A stretch of DNA of 64,000 nt. It comes from Phreatobacter stygius. GTDB lineage: Bacteria > Pseudomonadota > Alphaproteobacteria > Rhizobiales > Phreatobacteraceae. The stretch lies in NCBI RefSeq assembly GCF_005144885.1, contig NZ_CP039690.1, forward strand, positions 6,622,873 through 6,686,872, in the 5' to 3' direction. Made by a program: the position numbers and the translations under genes. Under the pieces are notes generated by a model, which searched no databases, was not told the origin of the DNA, and worked only from the letters and a program-made list of their open reading frames with translations. Positions 25,330 through 33,377 of this stretch are shown one piece after another (positions within the stretch are counted from its first letter, which is position 1; each line of letters opens with the position of its first letter).

Positions 25330-26625
25330 ATGTCCAATCTTCATAACCGCCGCTCGGCGCTCGGCCTGATGGCCGGCGCGGCGACCCTTGCCATGCCGCA
25401 TGTCGCGCGCGCCCAGACCATCGAGGTCGTCGCGCATTATTCCATGCCGCCGATCTTCAAGGAGGCCCAGGAGACGCTCGCCGAAGCGTTCAACAAGAAG
25501 AGCGACAAGGTGAAGGTCACCTATGTCAATCCGACCCCGACCTATGAGGACGGCGCCCAGCTGATCCTGCGCCAGGCGACCACCGGTGGCCTGCCCGATG
25601 TCTCGTTCCAGGGCCTGAACCGGCTTCGGCTGTTCTCCGAGCGCGGCATCGCCGCCAATCTGAAACCCTTCCTGGAGCGCGAAGGCGATGTGAAGAAGCT
25701 CGGTTATTCCGATCCGCTGCTGGGCCTCGGCTTCCATGGCGGCGTGCAATGCGGGCTCGCTTTCGCCACCTCCAATCCGATCAGCTATCTCAATGCCGAT
25801 CTCCTGAAGCGGGTTGGCCAGAACGCCGCGGAGTTCCCGACCAATTGGGACGACGTGATCAAGCTGTCGGCCAGGATCAACGCGCTCGGCGACGGCAATG
25901 AGGGCATGTTCTTTCGCTGGCCGGGCGACGACTGGATGTTCTCCGCCCTGCTCTACGGCCATGGCGGCCGCATGCTGACGGTGGACGAAACCAAGGTCGC
26001 CTTCGACGGCCCCGAGGGTCTCGCCGCCCTGAAACTGCTCGACCGCATGGTGAAGGAAGGCAAGATGCCGAATTTCGGCGCTTCCGCCACCGCGACCGCC
26101 GATCTCCAGGCTTTCGGTGCCGGCAAGCTCGGCACCATGTTCCGCACCACCGCCCAGGTCCGCCAGGTCTCCGGCATGGTCGGCAGGAATTTCGAACTGA
26201 AGACCACCACCTTGCCGGTGATCGATCCGGTCAAGGGGCGCCTGCCGACCGGCGGCGCCGGCGTGATGTTGACCGCCAAGGATCCGGCCCGCCAGGCCGC
26301 CGCCTGGGAGTTCATGAAATTCGCCTCCTCCGCCGAGGGCACCTCGATCATGGCGCGCAACACCGGCTATGTCCCGTGCAACCAGCTCGCCATCGACGAT
26401 CCCGGTTATCTCGGCGAGTTCTACCGGGCCAATCCGCTGTTCCAGGCGGCGACCAGGCAGGTCCACCTGATGATCCCGTGGTACGCCTTCCCGGGCCAGA
26501 ACTCGGTCAGGGTGACCCAGATCATGGTCGACAACCTCGCCCGCATCGCCGAACAGAAGGCGAGCCCCGAAGAGGTGCTGCGCGACATGGCGCGTGAGGT
26601 CGGCCGGCTCATTCCGCGGGCGTGA
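25330..26625 (+). CDS. ABC transporter substrate-binding protein 2 of tandem pair (family 1)
   Basis: 431 residues with a signal peptide (HNRRSALGLMAGAATLAMPHVARA-Q). It aligns end to end with the preceding protein: both share VVHYS/VAHYS near the start, TYEDGAQ/NYEEGVQ, FDGPEGL, ATGYVPCN/NTGYVPCN and WYAFPG..VRI/V. I use the ATG at 25330 with GGAGG seven bases upstream rather than the GTG at 25327. It probably broadens or tunes the specificity of the same UgpA/E-like channel. A hairpin and a repeat array follow. Confidence 0.88.
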   Translation: MSNLHNRRSALGLMAGAATLAMPHVARAQTIEVVAHYSMPPIFKEAQETLAEAFNKKSDKVKVTYVNPTPTYEDGAQLILRQATTGGLPDVSFQGLNRLRLFSERGIAANLKPFLEREGDVKKLGYSDPLLGLGFHGGVQCGLAFATSNPISYLNADLLKRVGQNAAEFPTNWDDVIKLSARINALGDGNEGMFFRWPGDDWMFSALLYGHGGRMLTVDETKVAFDGPEGLAALKLLDRMVKEGKMPNFGASATATADLQAFGAGKLGTMFRTTAQVRQVSGMVGRNFELKTTTLPVIDPVKGRLPTGGAGVMLTAKDPARQAAAWEFMKFASSAEGTSIMARNTGYVPCNQLAIDDPGYLGEFYRANPLFQAATRQVHLMIPWYAFPGQNSVRVTQIMVDNLARIAEQKASPEEVLRDMAREVGRLIPRA

Positions 26626-26656
26626 TCGCACATCGGGCCCTGCCCGATCGTTGGTC

Positions 26657-26683
26657 CGGCCGGAGCTGTCATGGCTCCGGCCG
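26657..26683 (+). terminator. Hairpin at the end of the Ugp-like operon
   Basis: GGCCGGAGC (26658-26666) pairs with GCTCCGGCC (26674-26682) over a seven-base loop, about 30 bases after the last stop. The downstream tract is only weakly T-rich (GTCATTT). Confidence 0.5.
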
Positions 26684-26693
26684 CGTCATTTGG

Positions 26694-27076
26694 CGGGCGA
26701 GCGCTGCGCGTAAACCCTCTCCCGCTTGCGGGAGAGGGTGGCGCCGCCAGGCGGGCGAGCGCTGCGCGTAAACCCTCTCCCGCTTGCGGGAGAGGGTGGC
26801 GCCGTCAGGCGCCGGGTGAGGGTCTGAAGAGGGCCGGCCCATCATTTCCAGGGGGAATGCACGGCGCGCATCGACGCAACCACCCTCATCCGGCCGCTTC
26901 GCGGCCACCCTCTCCCGCGAAGGCGCGGGCGAGGGTGCCGGCGGAGCCGGCGGGTGAGGGTCTGAAGAGGGCCGGCCCGTCATTTCCAGCGGGAATGCAC
27001 GGCGCGGGCCGACGCAACCACCCTCACCCGGCCGCTCCGCGGCCACCCTCTCCCGCGAAGGCGCGGGCGAGGGTTC
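26694..27076. repeat. Tandem array of palindromic intergenic repeats
   Basis: A forward module with CTCTCCCGCTTGCGGGAGAG is duplicated with a 58-base period (GCGCTGCGCG at 26701 and 26759). A unit running from GGGTGAGGGTCTGAAGAGGG through the GCGGCC palindrome to CGAGGGT is duplicated with a 138-base period (26814 and 26952). The array fills most of the 617-base gap 26626-27242; the rest holds a terminator hairpin and the pst Pho box. No gene is present. Confidence 0.88.
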
Positions 27077-27163
27077 GCGCAGCCCGCTTCATCAGGCCGC
27101 GCTTGCCTATTCCCCATACGCTATTCGCCCCTCGCTATTCGCCATTTGCGGCTTTTGTCACGA

Positions 27164-27181
27164 TCGTCACACACCTGTCAT
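27164..27181 (+). promoter_or_regulatory. Pho box upstream of pstS
   Basis: TCGTCAC-ACAC-CTGTCAT has the 11-base period of PhoB repeats, with a further TTGTCAC slightly out of phase just upstream. It lies about 60 bases before the pstS start. Confidence 0.6.
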
Positions 27182-27242
27182 CGAGTGTCGCCAGACGTGT
27201 GCGAGCAGATCGCTCAATCTTTCGACACTCGAGGTACCCACA

Positions 27243-28301
27243 ATGTTCAAGCGGATTTCAGCTGCGGCGGTTCTGGCCGCTGCAACACTCTTCGCTCAGC
27301 CGGCCGCTGCGCAGGGCGTCGAGTTCACTGGCGCTGGCGCCACCTTCCCCGCCCCGGTCTATGCCGCCTGGGCCGCCGCCTACAAGCAGGCGACCAACAA
27401 CACGCTCAACTACCAGGCCATCGGCTCCGGCGGCGGCATCAACCAGATCCAGAACCGCACGGTCGATTTCGGCGCCTCCGACGCGCCGGTTCCCACCGAC
27501 CGCCTGACCCAGCAGAAGCTGGTCCAGTTCCCGGCGGTGATCGGCGCGGTGGTGTTCATCGTCAATCTCGACGGCGTCAACAAGAACCAGCTGAAGCTGA
27601 CCGGCGAAATCGTCGCCGACATCTATCTCGGCACCATCAAGACCTGGAACGACCCGCGCATCCTGGCGATCAATCCGGGCGTCACCCTGCCGAGCCTGGC
27701 GATCCAGCCGATCTATCGCTCGGACGCGTCGGGCACCACCTTCGTGACCACCAGCTACCTGTCGGAAGCCAGCGCCAAGTGGAAAGCCGAAGTCAGCGCC
27801 GCCACCTCGGTGCAGTGGCGGACCGGTGCCGGTGCCCGCGGCAATGACGGCGTGGCTGGCGCGGTGCGCAACACCAAGGGCGCCATTGGTTATGTCGAAT
27901 ATGCCTTCGCCGCCGAGAACAGCCTGACCACCACCCAGCTGCAGAACGTCGCCGGCCAGTTCGTCGAGCCGACCACCCCGAACTTCCAGGCCGCAGCCGC
28001 GGCCGCGGATTGGGAAAACGCCCGCGACCTCGCCGCCTCGATGATCAACAAGCCGGGCGCCCAGAGCTGGCCGATCGTCAGCCCGACCTACATCCTGTTC
28101 CCGCGCGACCCGCGTGACGCCGCCCGCGCCAAGGCGGCGCTCGACTTCTTCTCCTGGTCGTTCGCCCAGCAGGGCGGCCAGATCGCCGAGCGTCTGCATT
28201 ACATCCCGCTCCCGGCCGCCGTCGTCACCCGCGTCAAGGCAGCCTGGGCCAATGTCCACAACGCCCAGGGCCAGCCGGTCTGGACCGGGCCGTCCCAGTA
28301 A
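27243..28301 (+). CDS. pstS: Phosphate ABC transporter substrate-binding protein PstS
   Basis: 352 residues with a Sec signal peptide (cleavage near AAAQG, residue 24). Phosphate-binding segments are visible: GAGATFPAP, GSGGGINQ, DFGASDAP and RSDASGTT. It captures phosphate in the periplasm for PstCA. It is the first gene of pstSCAB-phoU, behind a Pho box, and is followed by a hairpin that should keep its mRNA more abundant than that of the membrane subunits. Confidence 0.96.
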   Translation: MFKRISAAAVLAAATLFAQPAAAQGVEFTGAGATFPAPVYAAWAAAYKQATNNTLNYQAIGSGGGINQIQNRTVDFGASDAPVPTDRLTQQKLVQFPAVIGAVVFIVNLDGVNKNQLKLTGEIVADIYLGTIKTWNDPRILAINPGVTLPSLAIQPIYRSDASGTTFVTTSYLSEASAKWKAEVSAATSVQWRTGAGARGNDGVAGAVRNTKGAIGYVEYAFAAENSLTTTQLQNVAGQFVEPTTPNFQAAAAAADWENARDLAASMINKPGAQSWPIVSPTYILFPRDPRDAARAKAALDFFSWSFAQQGGQIAERLHYIPLPAAVVTRVKAAWANVHNAQGQPVWTGPSQ

Positions 28302-28313
28302 GCCGTCCAAATC

Positions 28314-28348
28314 CCGTGCCTGCGCTCAACGGCGCAGGCACGGTTGTT
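28314..28348 (+). terminator. Hairpin between pstS and pstC (attenuator or mRNA stabiliser)
   Basis: CCGTGCCTGCGC (28314-28325) pairs perfectly with GCGCAGGCACGG (28332-28343) over a six-base loop, followed by TTGTT. It would end part of the transcripts after pstS or protect the pstS 3' end, giving excess binding protein. Confidence 0.7.
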
Positions 28349-28396
28349 CCGACAGTCGCAGCCATCCAATCCCGATCGAGCTTGTGAGACCCATCC

Positions 28397-29377
28397 GTGA
28401 CAACTGTCGCCGAGCCTTCGCTAGCAAGTGACCGAAGTTCGAGCCTGGCGCGCACCATCCGCCGCGGCCAGATGGCCGACGCCGTCTTCCACGCCCTGCT
28501 CTGGGCCTCCGGCGCGCTGGTTCTCTTGATCCTCGGCGCGATGATCGCCATGCTGGCCTATGATGGCTGGCCGGCGCTGCGCCACTTCGGCGTCGCCTTC
28601 TACACCACCGCCATCTGGAACCCGGTGACCGAGCGCTTCGGCGCGGCATCCATGCTGTTCGGCACCCTGGTGACCGCGGTCATTGCCGTGGTGGTGGCGG
28701 TTCCGGTGTCCTTCGGCATTGCCTTCTTCCTCACCGAAGTCTGCCCGCAGGCCCTGCGCAAGCCGATCGGCGTGACCATCCAGCTGCTCGCGGCCGTCCC
28801 CTCGATCATCTACGGCATGTGGGGCGCGCTCGTCGTCGCCCCCTTGATCGCCGCCTATATCCAGGCGCCGCTGGTTGCCTTGCTGTCCTGGCTGCCGGTT
28901 GTCGGCGAGGTCTTCGCCGGCCCGCCGCAGCAGTTCAGCGTGTTCACCGCCGGCATCATCCTGGCGCTGATGATCCTGCCCTTCATCACCGCCATGTTCG
29001 TCGAGACGCTGGAATCCGTGCCGGCCATGCTGGCCGAATCCGCCTATGGCATCGGCGCCACGACCTGGGAAGTGTTCCGCAACGTGCGCGTGCCCTATGG
29101 CCGCACCGCCATGGTCGGAGCCGGCATGCTCGGGCTTGGCCGGGCGCTCGGCGAAACCATGGCGGTGACCTTCGTCATCGGCAACGCCAACCGCATCAGC
29201 ACGTCGATCTTCGCCCCGGGCTCGTCGATCGCCTCGGTGATCGCCAACGAGTTCGGCGAGGCCCAGTCCGGCAGCCTGAAGCTCTATTCGCTCCTGCAGC
29301 TCGGCTTCGCGCTGTTCGTCATCTCCTTCATCGTGCTGGCGATCTCGCGCTGGCTCGTGCGCAGCCGTCTGGACTGA
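28397..29377 (+). CDS. pstC: Phosphate ABC transporter permease PstC
   Basis: 326 residues starting with GTG, with about six membrane segments. The PstC features are SFGIAFFLTEVCP, AVPSIIYGMWG and the EAA loop (AESAYGIGATTWEVFRNVRVP), followed by LGRALGETMAVTFVIGN. It forms the phosphate channel with PstA, encoded eight bases downstream. Confidence 0.95.
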   Translation: MTTVAEPSLASDRSSSLARTIRRGQMADAVFHALLWASGALVLLILGAMIAMLAYDGWPALRHFGVAFYTTAIWNPVTERFGAASMLFGTLVTAVIAVVVAVPVSFGIAFFLTEVCPQALRKPIGVTIQLLAAVPSIIYGMWGALVVAPLIAAYIQAPLVALLSWLPVVGEVFAGPPQQFSVFTAGIILALMILPFITAMFVETLESVPAMLAESAYGIGATTWEVFRNVRVPYGRTAMVGAGMLGLGRALGETMAVTFVIGNANRISTSIFAPGSSIASVIANEFGEAQSGSLKLYSLLQLGFALFVISFIVLAISRWLVRSRLD

Positions 29378-29385
29378 GGATCATC

Positions 29386-30234
29386 ATGACCACGCTATCG
29401 ACTGGTCGCATGAACCGGCGCCTCGCCACCGACAAGGTCGTCAAGGGCATTTCGACCACCTTCGCCGTGATCGCCCTGGTGCTGCTGTTCTGGATCATCT
29501 GGACGCTGCTCTACAACGGCCTCTCGGCCATGGGATTGTCGACCTTCACCAATGACGCCTTCGGCCGGCCGCAGGGCCTGATGAACGCCATTGTCGGCTC
29601 GCTCCTGCAGGTCGGCATCGCCACTGTCATCGCCACCCCGATCGGCGTGCTGGCCGGCACCTATCTCGCCGAACAGGGCAAGGGTTCCTGGATCGCCGAG
29701 GCCATCCGCTTCGTCAACGACGTGCTGCTGTCGGCACCGTCGATCCTGATCGGCCTGTTCGTCTACACGCTGATCGTCATCCCCATGGGGCGGTTCTCCG
29801 GCTGGGCGGGCGTCATTGCCCTGGCGATCATCATCCTGCCGGTGGTGCTGCGCGCCACCGAGGACATGCTGCGCCTGGTGCCGACCCAGCTGCGCGAGGC
29901 CGCCTTCGCACTCGGCGCCTCGCATTGGACCGTCGTGTCGTCGGTCCAGTGGAAAGCCGCCCGGGCCGGCATCCTGACCGGCCTGTTGCTCGCCATCGCC
30001 CGCGCGGCCGGCGAGACCGCGCCGCTGCTGTTCACCGCCTTCGGCAATCCGCAATTCACCGCCAATCTCAATTCGCCCATGGCGACCTTGCCGGTGCAGA
30101 TCTTCAACCTGACGCTGAGCGCCGATCCGTCATCGATCGCGCTGGCCTGGGCCGGCGCACTGATCATCACGCTTGGCGTGCTCGCGCTCAACATCACCTC
30201 GCGTCTCATCATCGCCCTCGGACAGAGGAAATAA
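29386..30234 (+). CDS. pstA: Phosphate ABC transporter permease PstA
   Basis: 282 residues with six membrane segments, including TPIGVLAGTYLAEQ, LLSAPSILIGLFVY and the EAA loop (REAAFALGASHWTVVSSVQW), then the PstA motif ARAAGETAPLLFTAFG. The ATG at 29386 follows pstC by eight bases. It is the partner permease of PstC. Confidence 0.95.
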   Translation: MTTLSTGRMNRRLATDKVVKGISTTFAVIALVLLFWIIWTLLYNGLSAMGLSTFTNDAFGRPQGLMNAIVGSLLQVGIATVIATPIGVLAGTYLAEQGKGSWIAEAIRFVNDVLLSAPSILIGLFVYTLIVIPMGRFSGWAGVIALAIIILPVVLRATEDMLRLVPTQLREAAFALGASHWTVVSSVQWKAARAGILTGLLLAIARAAGETAPLLFTAFGNPQFTANLNSPMATLPVQIFNLTLSADPSSIALAWAGALIITLGVLALNITSRLIIALGQRK

Positions 30235-30237
30235 GCC

Positions 30238-31056
30238 ATGACCGTCGCCGTCTCGGACACGCTGATCAACAAGGCCCGCACCGTCTCGTCGCTCGAGGGC
30301 GTGCCGGCCCGTGTCAGCGTCAAGAACCTCAATTTCTTTTATGGCCAGTCGCAGGCCCTGAAGAACATCAATTTCGACATGCTCGACCGGCGCGTCACCG
30401 CGATGATCGGCCCGTCGGGTTGCGGCAAGTCCACCTTGCTGCGCGTCATCAACCGCATGTTCGAGCTCTATCCCGGCCAGCGCGCCGAGGGCGCGATCCT
30501 GGTCGATGGCGAGAACATCATCGACAAGAAGACCCCGGCGGCGATGACCCGGGCGAAGATCGGCATGGTGTTCCAGAAGCCGACGCCGTTCCCGATGACC
30601 ATCTACGACAACATCGTGTTCGGCATTAAGCTGCATGAGCGGCTGTCCCGCGAGGACCTCGACGAACGGGTCGAATGGGCGCTGCGCAAGGCGGCGATCT
30701 GGGACGAGGTCAAGGACCGCCTGAAATCCTCGGCGCTCGGCCTGTCCGGCGGCCAGCAGCAGCGCCTGTGCATCGCCCGCACCATTGCGGTGAAGCCCGA
30801 CGTCATCCTGCTCGACGAGCCGACCTCGGCGCTCGACCCGATCTCGACCTCGCGCATCGAGGAGCTGATCGACGAATTGAAGCGCGAGTTCACCATCGTG
30901 ATCGTCACGCACAACATGCAGCAGGCCGCCCGCTGCTCCGACGTCACGGCCTTCTTCCTGCTCGGCGAACTGATCGAGCAGGGACCGACCAACGACATCT
31001 TCGTCAATCCGAAGAAGCGCGAAACCCTCGACTACGTGACCGGCCGGTTCGGCTGA
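30238..31056 (+). CDS. pstB: Phosphate ABC transporter ATPase PstB
   Basis: 272 residues. Walker A is GPSGCGKST, the Q-loop [14 protein letters not shown] is diagnostic for PstB, the signature is LSGGQQQR and Walker B is [12 protein letters not shown]. It ends with the family's [11 protein letters not shown]. An AGAGGAA ribosome site lies at the pstA stop, so the two genes are coupled. It energises PstCA. Confidence 0.97.
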   Translation: MTVAVSDTLINKARTVSSLEGVPARVSVKNLNFFYGQSQALKNINFDMLDRRVTAMIGPSGCGKSTLLRVINRMFELYPGQRAEGAILVDGENIIDKKTPAAMTRAKIGMVFQKPTPFPMTIYDNIVFGIKLHERLSREDLDERVEWALRKAAIWDEVKDRLKSSALGLSGGQQQRLCIARTIAVKPDVILLDEPTSALDPISTSRIEELIDELKREFTIVIVTHNMQQAARCSDVTAFFLLGELIEQGPTNDIFVNPKKRETLDYVTGRFG

Positions 31057-31118
31057 TCCTGCCGGGATCTGCCTTAAAGCGAGCCCTGCAAGCAGATAAG
31101 TGGAACCGAGCGACGCCC

Positions 31119-31832
31119 ATGAAGGACCATATCGTCACCGCGTTCGATACCGAACTGAAGAGCCTGGCCCACAGCATCGAGGAGATGGGAACGCTCGCCC
31201 GGCAGAGCACCACGATCGCGATCGCTGCGCTCGGCCAGCGCTCGCCCGATCTGGCCCGTCAGGTCGGCACGCTCGAACGCCAGATCGATGCCTTGCAGCG
31301 CGAAATCGAGGAATCCGGCATCCTGGTCATCGCCCGGCGCCAGCCGGTGGCCTTCGACCTGCGCGAAGTGGTCTGCGCCCTGCGCATTTCCAATGACCTG
31401 GAGCGGATCGGCGATCTCGCCAACAACATCGCCAAGCGTGTCGTGGCGCTCGGCGACGTGCCGGTGCCGCATCCGCTGATCTCCGGCCTCGAAGGCCTGT
31501 CGGCGCTGGTGGTCGAGCGGCTGGAAGAGGTGCTCTCGGCCTTCGATGCCCATGATCCCGACAAGGCGGTGGCGATCTGGACCTCCGACGATGCCGTCGA
31601 CGACCTCTATACCTCGGTGTTTCGCGGCGTCCTGACCTATATGATGGAAGACCCGCGCAACATCACCGCCTGCACCCAGCTGGTCTTTGTCGCCAAAAAT
31701 CTCGAGCGGATCGGCGATCACGTCTCGAACATTGCCGAATCCGTGCATTATGCCGCGACCGGCGCATTGCTGGACGAGCCGCAGCCGGATCGGCGCGACG
31801 CGATCGGCGAGCCGGAAGTCGTCGCCGGCTGA
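31119..31832 (+). CDS. phoU: Phosphate signalling protein PhoU
   Basis: 237 residues forming two three-helix bundles, each with the metal-binding motif: SNDLERIGDLANNI and AKNLERIGDHVSNIAE. PhoU links the Pst transporter to the PhoR/PhoB two-component system and damps the Pho response when phosphate is plentiful. It ends the pst operon; phoB, often next in related genomes, is absent, and a convergent VOC gene follows 12 bases later. Confidence 0.95.
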   Translation: MKDHIVTAFDTELKSLAHSIEEMGTLARQSTTIAIAALGQRSPDLARQVGTLERQIDALQREIEESGILVIARRQPVAFDLREVVCALRISNDLERIGDLANNIAKRVVALGDVPVPHPLISGLEGLSALVVERLEEVLSAFDAHDPDKAVAIWTSDDAVDDLYTSVFRGVLTYMMEDPRNITACTQLVFVAKNLERIGDHVSNIAESVHYAATGALLDEPQPDRRDAIGEPEVVAG

Positions 31833-31844
31833 TGCCGGCGCGCC

Positions 31845-32216
31845 TTATTGGAAGACCGCCTCGAGCTTGTAGCCATCAGGATCGATCACGAAGGCCGCAT
31901 AATAGGTCGGGCTATAGTTGAGCCTGAGGCCGGGCGCGCCGTGGTCCGCGCCGCCATGCGCCAGCGCCGCGGCATGAAACCGGTCCACCGCGTCGCGCCC
32001 CGGCGCCGCGAAGGCCAGGTGGAAGCCGGGCCCGGGCGGCTGCACCGGCCCCGGCGTGAGGAACAGCGTCAGCTTTTCCTCACGCGCATTCGGGCCATAA
32101 CCGACCCCCTTGTCGGAGGTCCAGACCCTGCTATGGCCGAGCGCCGCCATGACGGCATCGTAGAAGACGGTCGTCCGGGCGAGATCGGCGACGCCGAAGG
32201 ACAGGTGCGACAGCAT
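31845..32216 (-). CDS. VOC-family (glyoxalase/dioxygenase fold) protein
   Basis: 123 residues, the size of one VOC domain with two beta-alpha-beta repeats: LSHLSFGVADLARTTVFYD at the start and AFVIDPDGYKLEAVF at the end. H4 and the terminal glutamate are positioned as metal ligands, as in many members. The family includes glyoxalases, fosfomycin-resistance enzymes and small dioxygenases; no specific function can be given. The ATG at 32216 matches the domain start. It is divergent from mazG. Confidence 0.8.
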   Translation of the reverse strand: MLSHLSFGVADLARTTVFYDAVMAALGHSRVWTSDKGVGYGPNAREEKLTLFLTPGPVQPPGPGFHLAFAAPGRDAVDRFHAAALAHGGADHGAPGLRLNYSPTYYAAFVIDPDGYKLEAVFQ

Positions 32217-32413
32217 GGCGATCTCCGAATCCGCGAGCGAGGCCGAGGCTAGCAAGGGCCAGGCGGAAGAACAATCAAAGAACATCCATGACGTTCCGGC
32301 CTGCCACCACGGCCCCGCCCGACCGCCGATCCTGTGGATCGATCGCGGTTCGGCTTGCATGCCGGCGACAATTCCAGCCCTTCTTGGCCAAGACGCGCGA
32401 CGAGTGCCCTCAG

Positions 32414-33313
32414 ATGACCGATCCCGCCAGACCAGCCCATCCGACCGAACCGCCCGGCCGCATCGAGCCGTCAGGCGACATCGCCAGATTGACCGAGATC
32501 ATGGCCTGGCTCAGAACACCCGGCCAAGGCTGCCCATGGGACCTGGTCCAGAGCTTCGAGACCATTGCGCCCTATACGATCGAGGAAGCCTATGAGGTGG
32601 CCGATGCGATCGAGCGCGGCGACCTCGCCGATCTCAAGGACGAATTGGGCGACCTCCTGCTGCAGGTGGCGTTCCATGCCCGCATGGCCGAGGAACAGGG
32701 CCTTTTCGGCTTCCCCGACGTGGTTCGCGCCATCACCGAGAAACTGATCCGCCGCCACCCCCATGTCTTCGGCGGCGCGCGCGACCTGTCGCCCGAGGCC
32801 GTCAAGGCGCTCTGGCACGAGATCAAGCTGGAAGAGAAACGCCTGAAGGCCGAAGCCCATGCCAGGGCCGGTCTGCCGGCGCGTGACGACACTGGCGCGC
32901 TGTCGGGCATTCCCGGCGCCCTGCCGGCGCTGACCCGCGCCCTCAAGATGCAGGAGAAAGCATCAAAAGTTGGATTTGATTGGAATAACTTAGACAGTGT
33001 TCTTGAGAAAATAGTCGAGGAAGCGCAGGAAATCGTCGCAGCCCGCCGTGACGATCAGGACAAGGCCGCCATCGCCGGCGAGGTCGGCGACCTGCTGTTC
33101 GCCGTGGTCAATCTGGCGCGCCACCTGGAGATCGACCCGGAGGCCGCGCTGCGCACCACCAATGCCAAGTTCGAGCGCCGCTTCGGCGAGATCGAGACGA
33201 GCCTGGCGGCGCAGGGCCGCACGCCCGGCGAGGCCTCGCTCGCCGAGATGGACGCGCTGTGGGATGAAGCCAAGCGGCGCGAGCGGGCCGCCAAGGCGTC
33301 CGGCGGCGGGTGA
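32414..33313 (+). CDS. mazG: Nucleoside triphosphate pyrophosphohydrolase MazG
   Basis: 299 residues with two MazG domains. Domain 1 has CPWDLVQSFETIAPYTIEEAYE and DELGDLLLQ; domain 2 has the EEAQEIVAA and GEVGDLLFAVVN motifs. It hydrolyses NTPs to NMP and pyrophosphate, for house-cleaning and (p)ppGpp-related control. About 20 codons at 32956-33018 use AT-rich, otherwise rare codons (TTA, ATA, AGT, GGA, TCA) although the protein sequence there is ordinary MazG. A palindromic repeat follows the stop. Confidence 0.95.
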   Translation: MTDPARPAHPTEPPGRIEPSGDIARLTEIMAWLRTPGQGCPWDLVQSFETIAPYTIEEAYEVADAIERGDLADLKDELGDLLLQVAFHARMAEEQGLFGFPDVVRAITEKLIRRHPHVFGGARDLSPEAVKALWHEIKLEEKRLKAEAHARAGLPARDDTGALSGIPGALPALTRALKMQEKASKVGFDWNNLDSVLEKIVEEAQEIVAARRDDQDKAAIAGEVGDLLFAVVNLARHLEIDPEAALRTTNAKFERRFGEIETSLAAQGRTPGEASLAEMDALWDEAKRRERAAKASGGG

Positions 33314-33337
33314 CATCTGGCGAAATGCGCAGCGCGC

Positions 33338-33370
33338 AAACCCTGTCCCGCGAAGACGCGGGCGAGGGTT
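33338..33370. repeat. Palindromic intergenic repeat between convergent genes
   Basis: AAACCCTGTCCCGCG, a short loop, then CGCGGGCGAGGGTT: the same family as the repeats near 20.7 and 26.7 kb. It sits between the ends of mazG and the convergent metallo-beta-lactamase gene and could end both transcripts. Confidence 0.8.
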
Positions 33371-33377
33371 CACGCTC

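Noticed and set aside
26671-27507. 278-codon frame running through the repeat array into pstS
   Set aside because: It consists of translated palindromic repeats and then an out-of-frame part of pstS.
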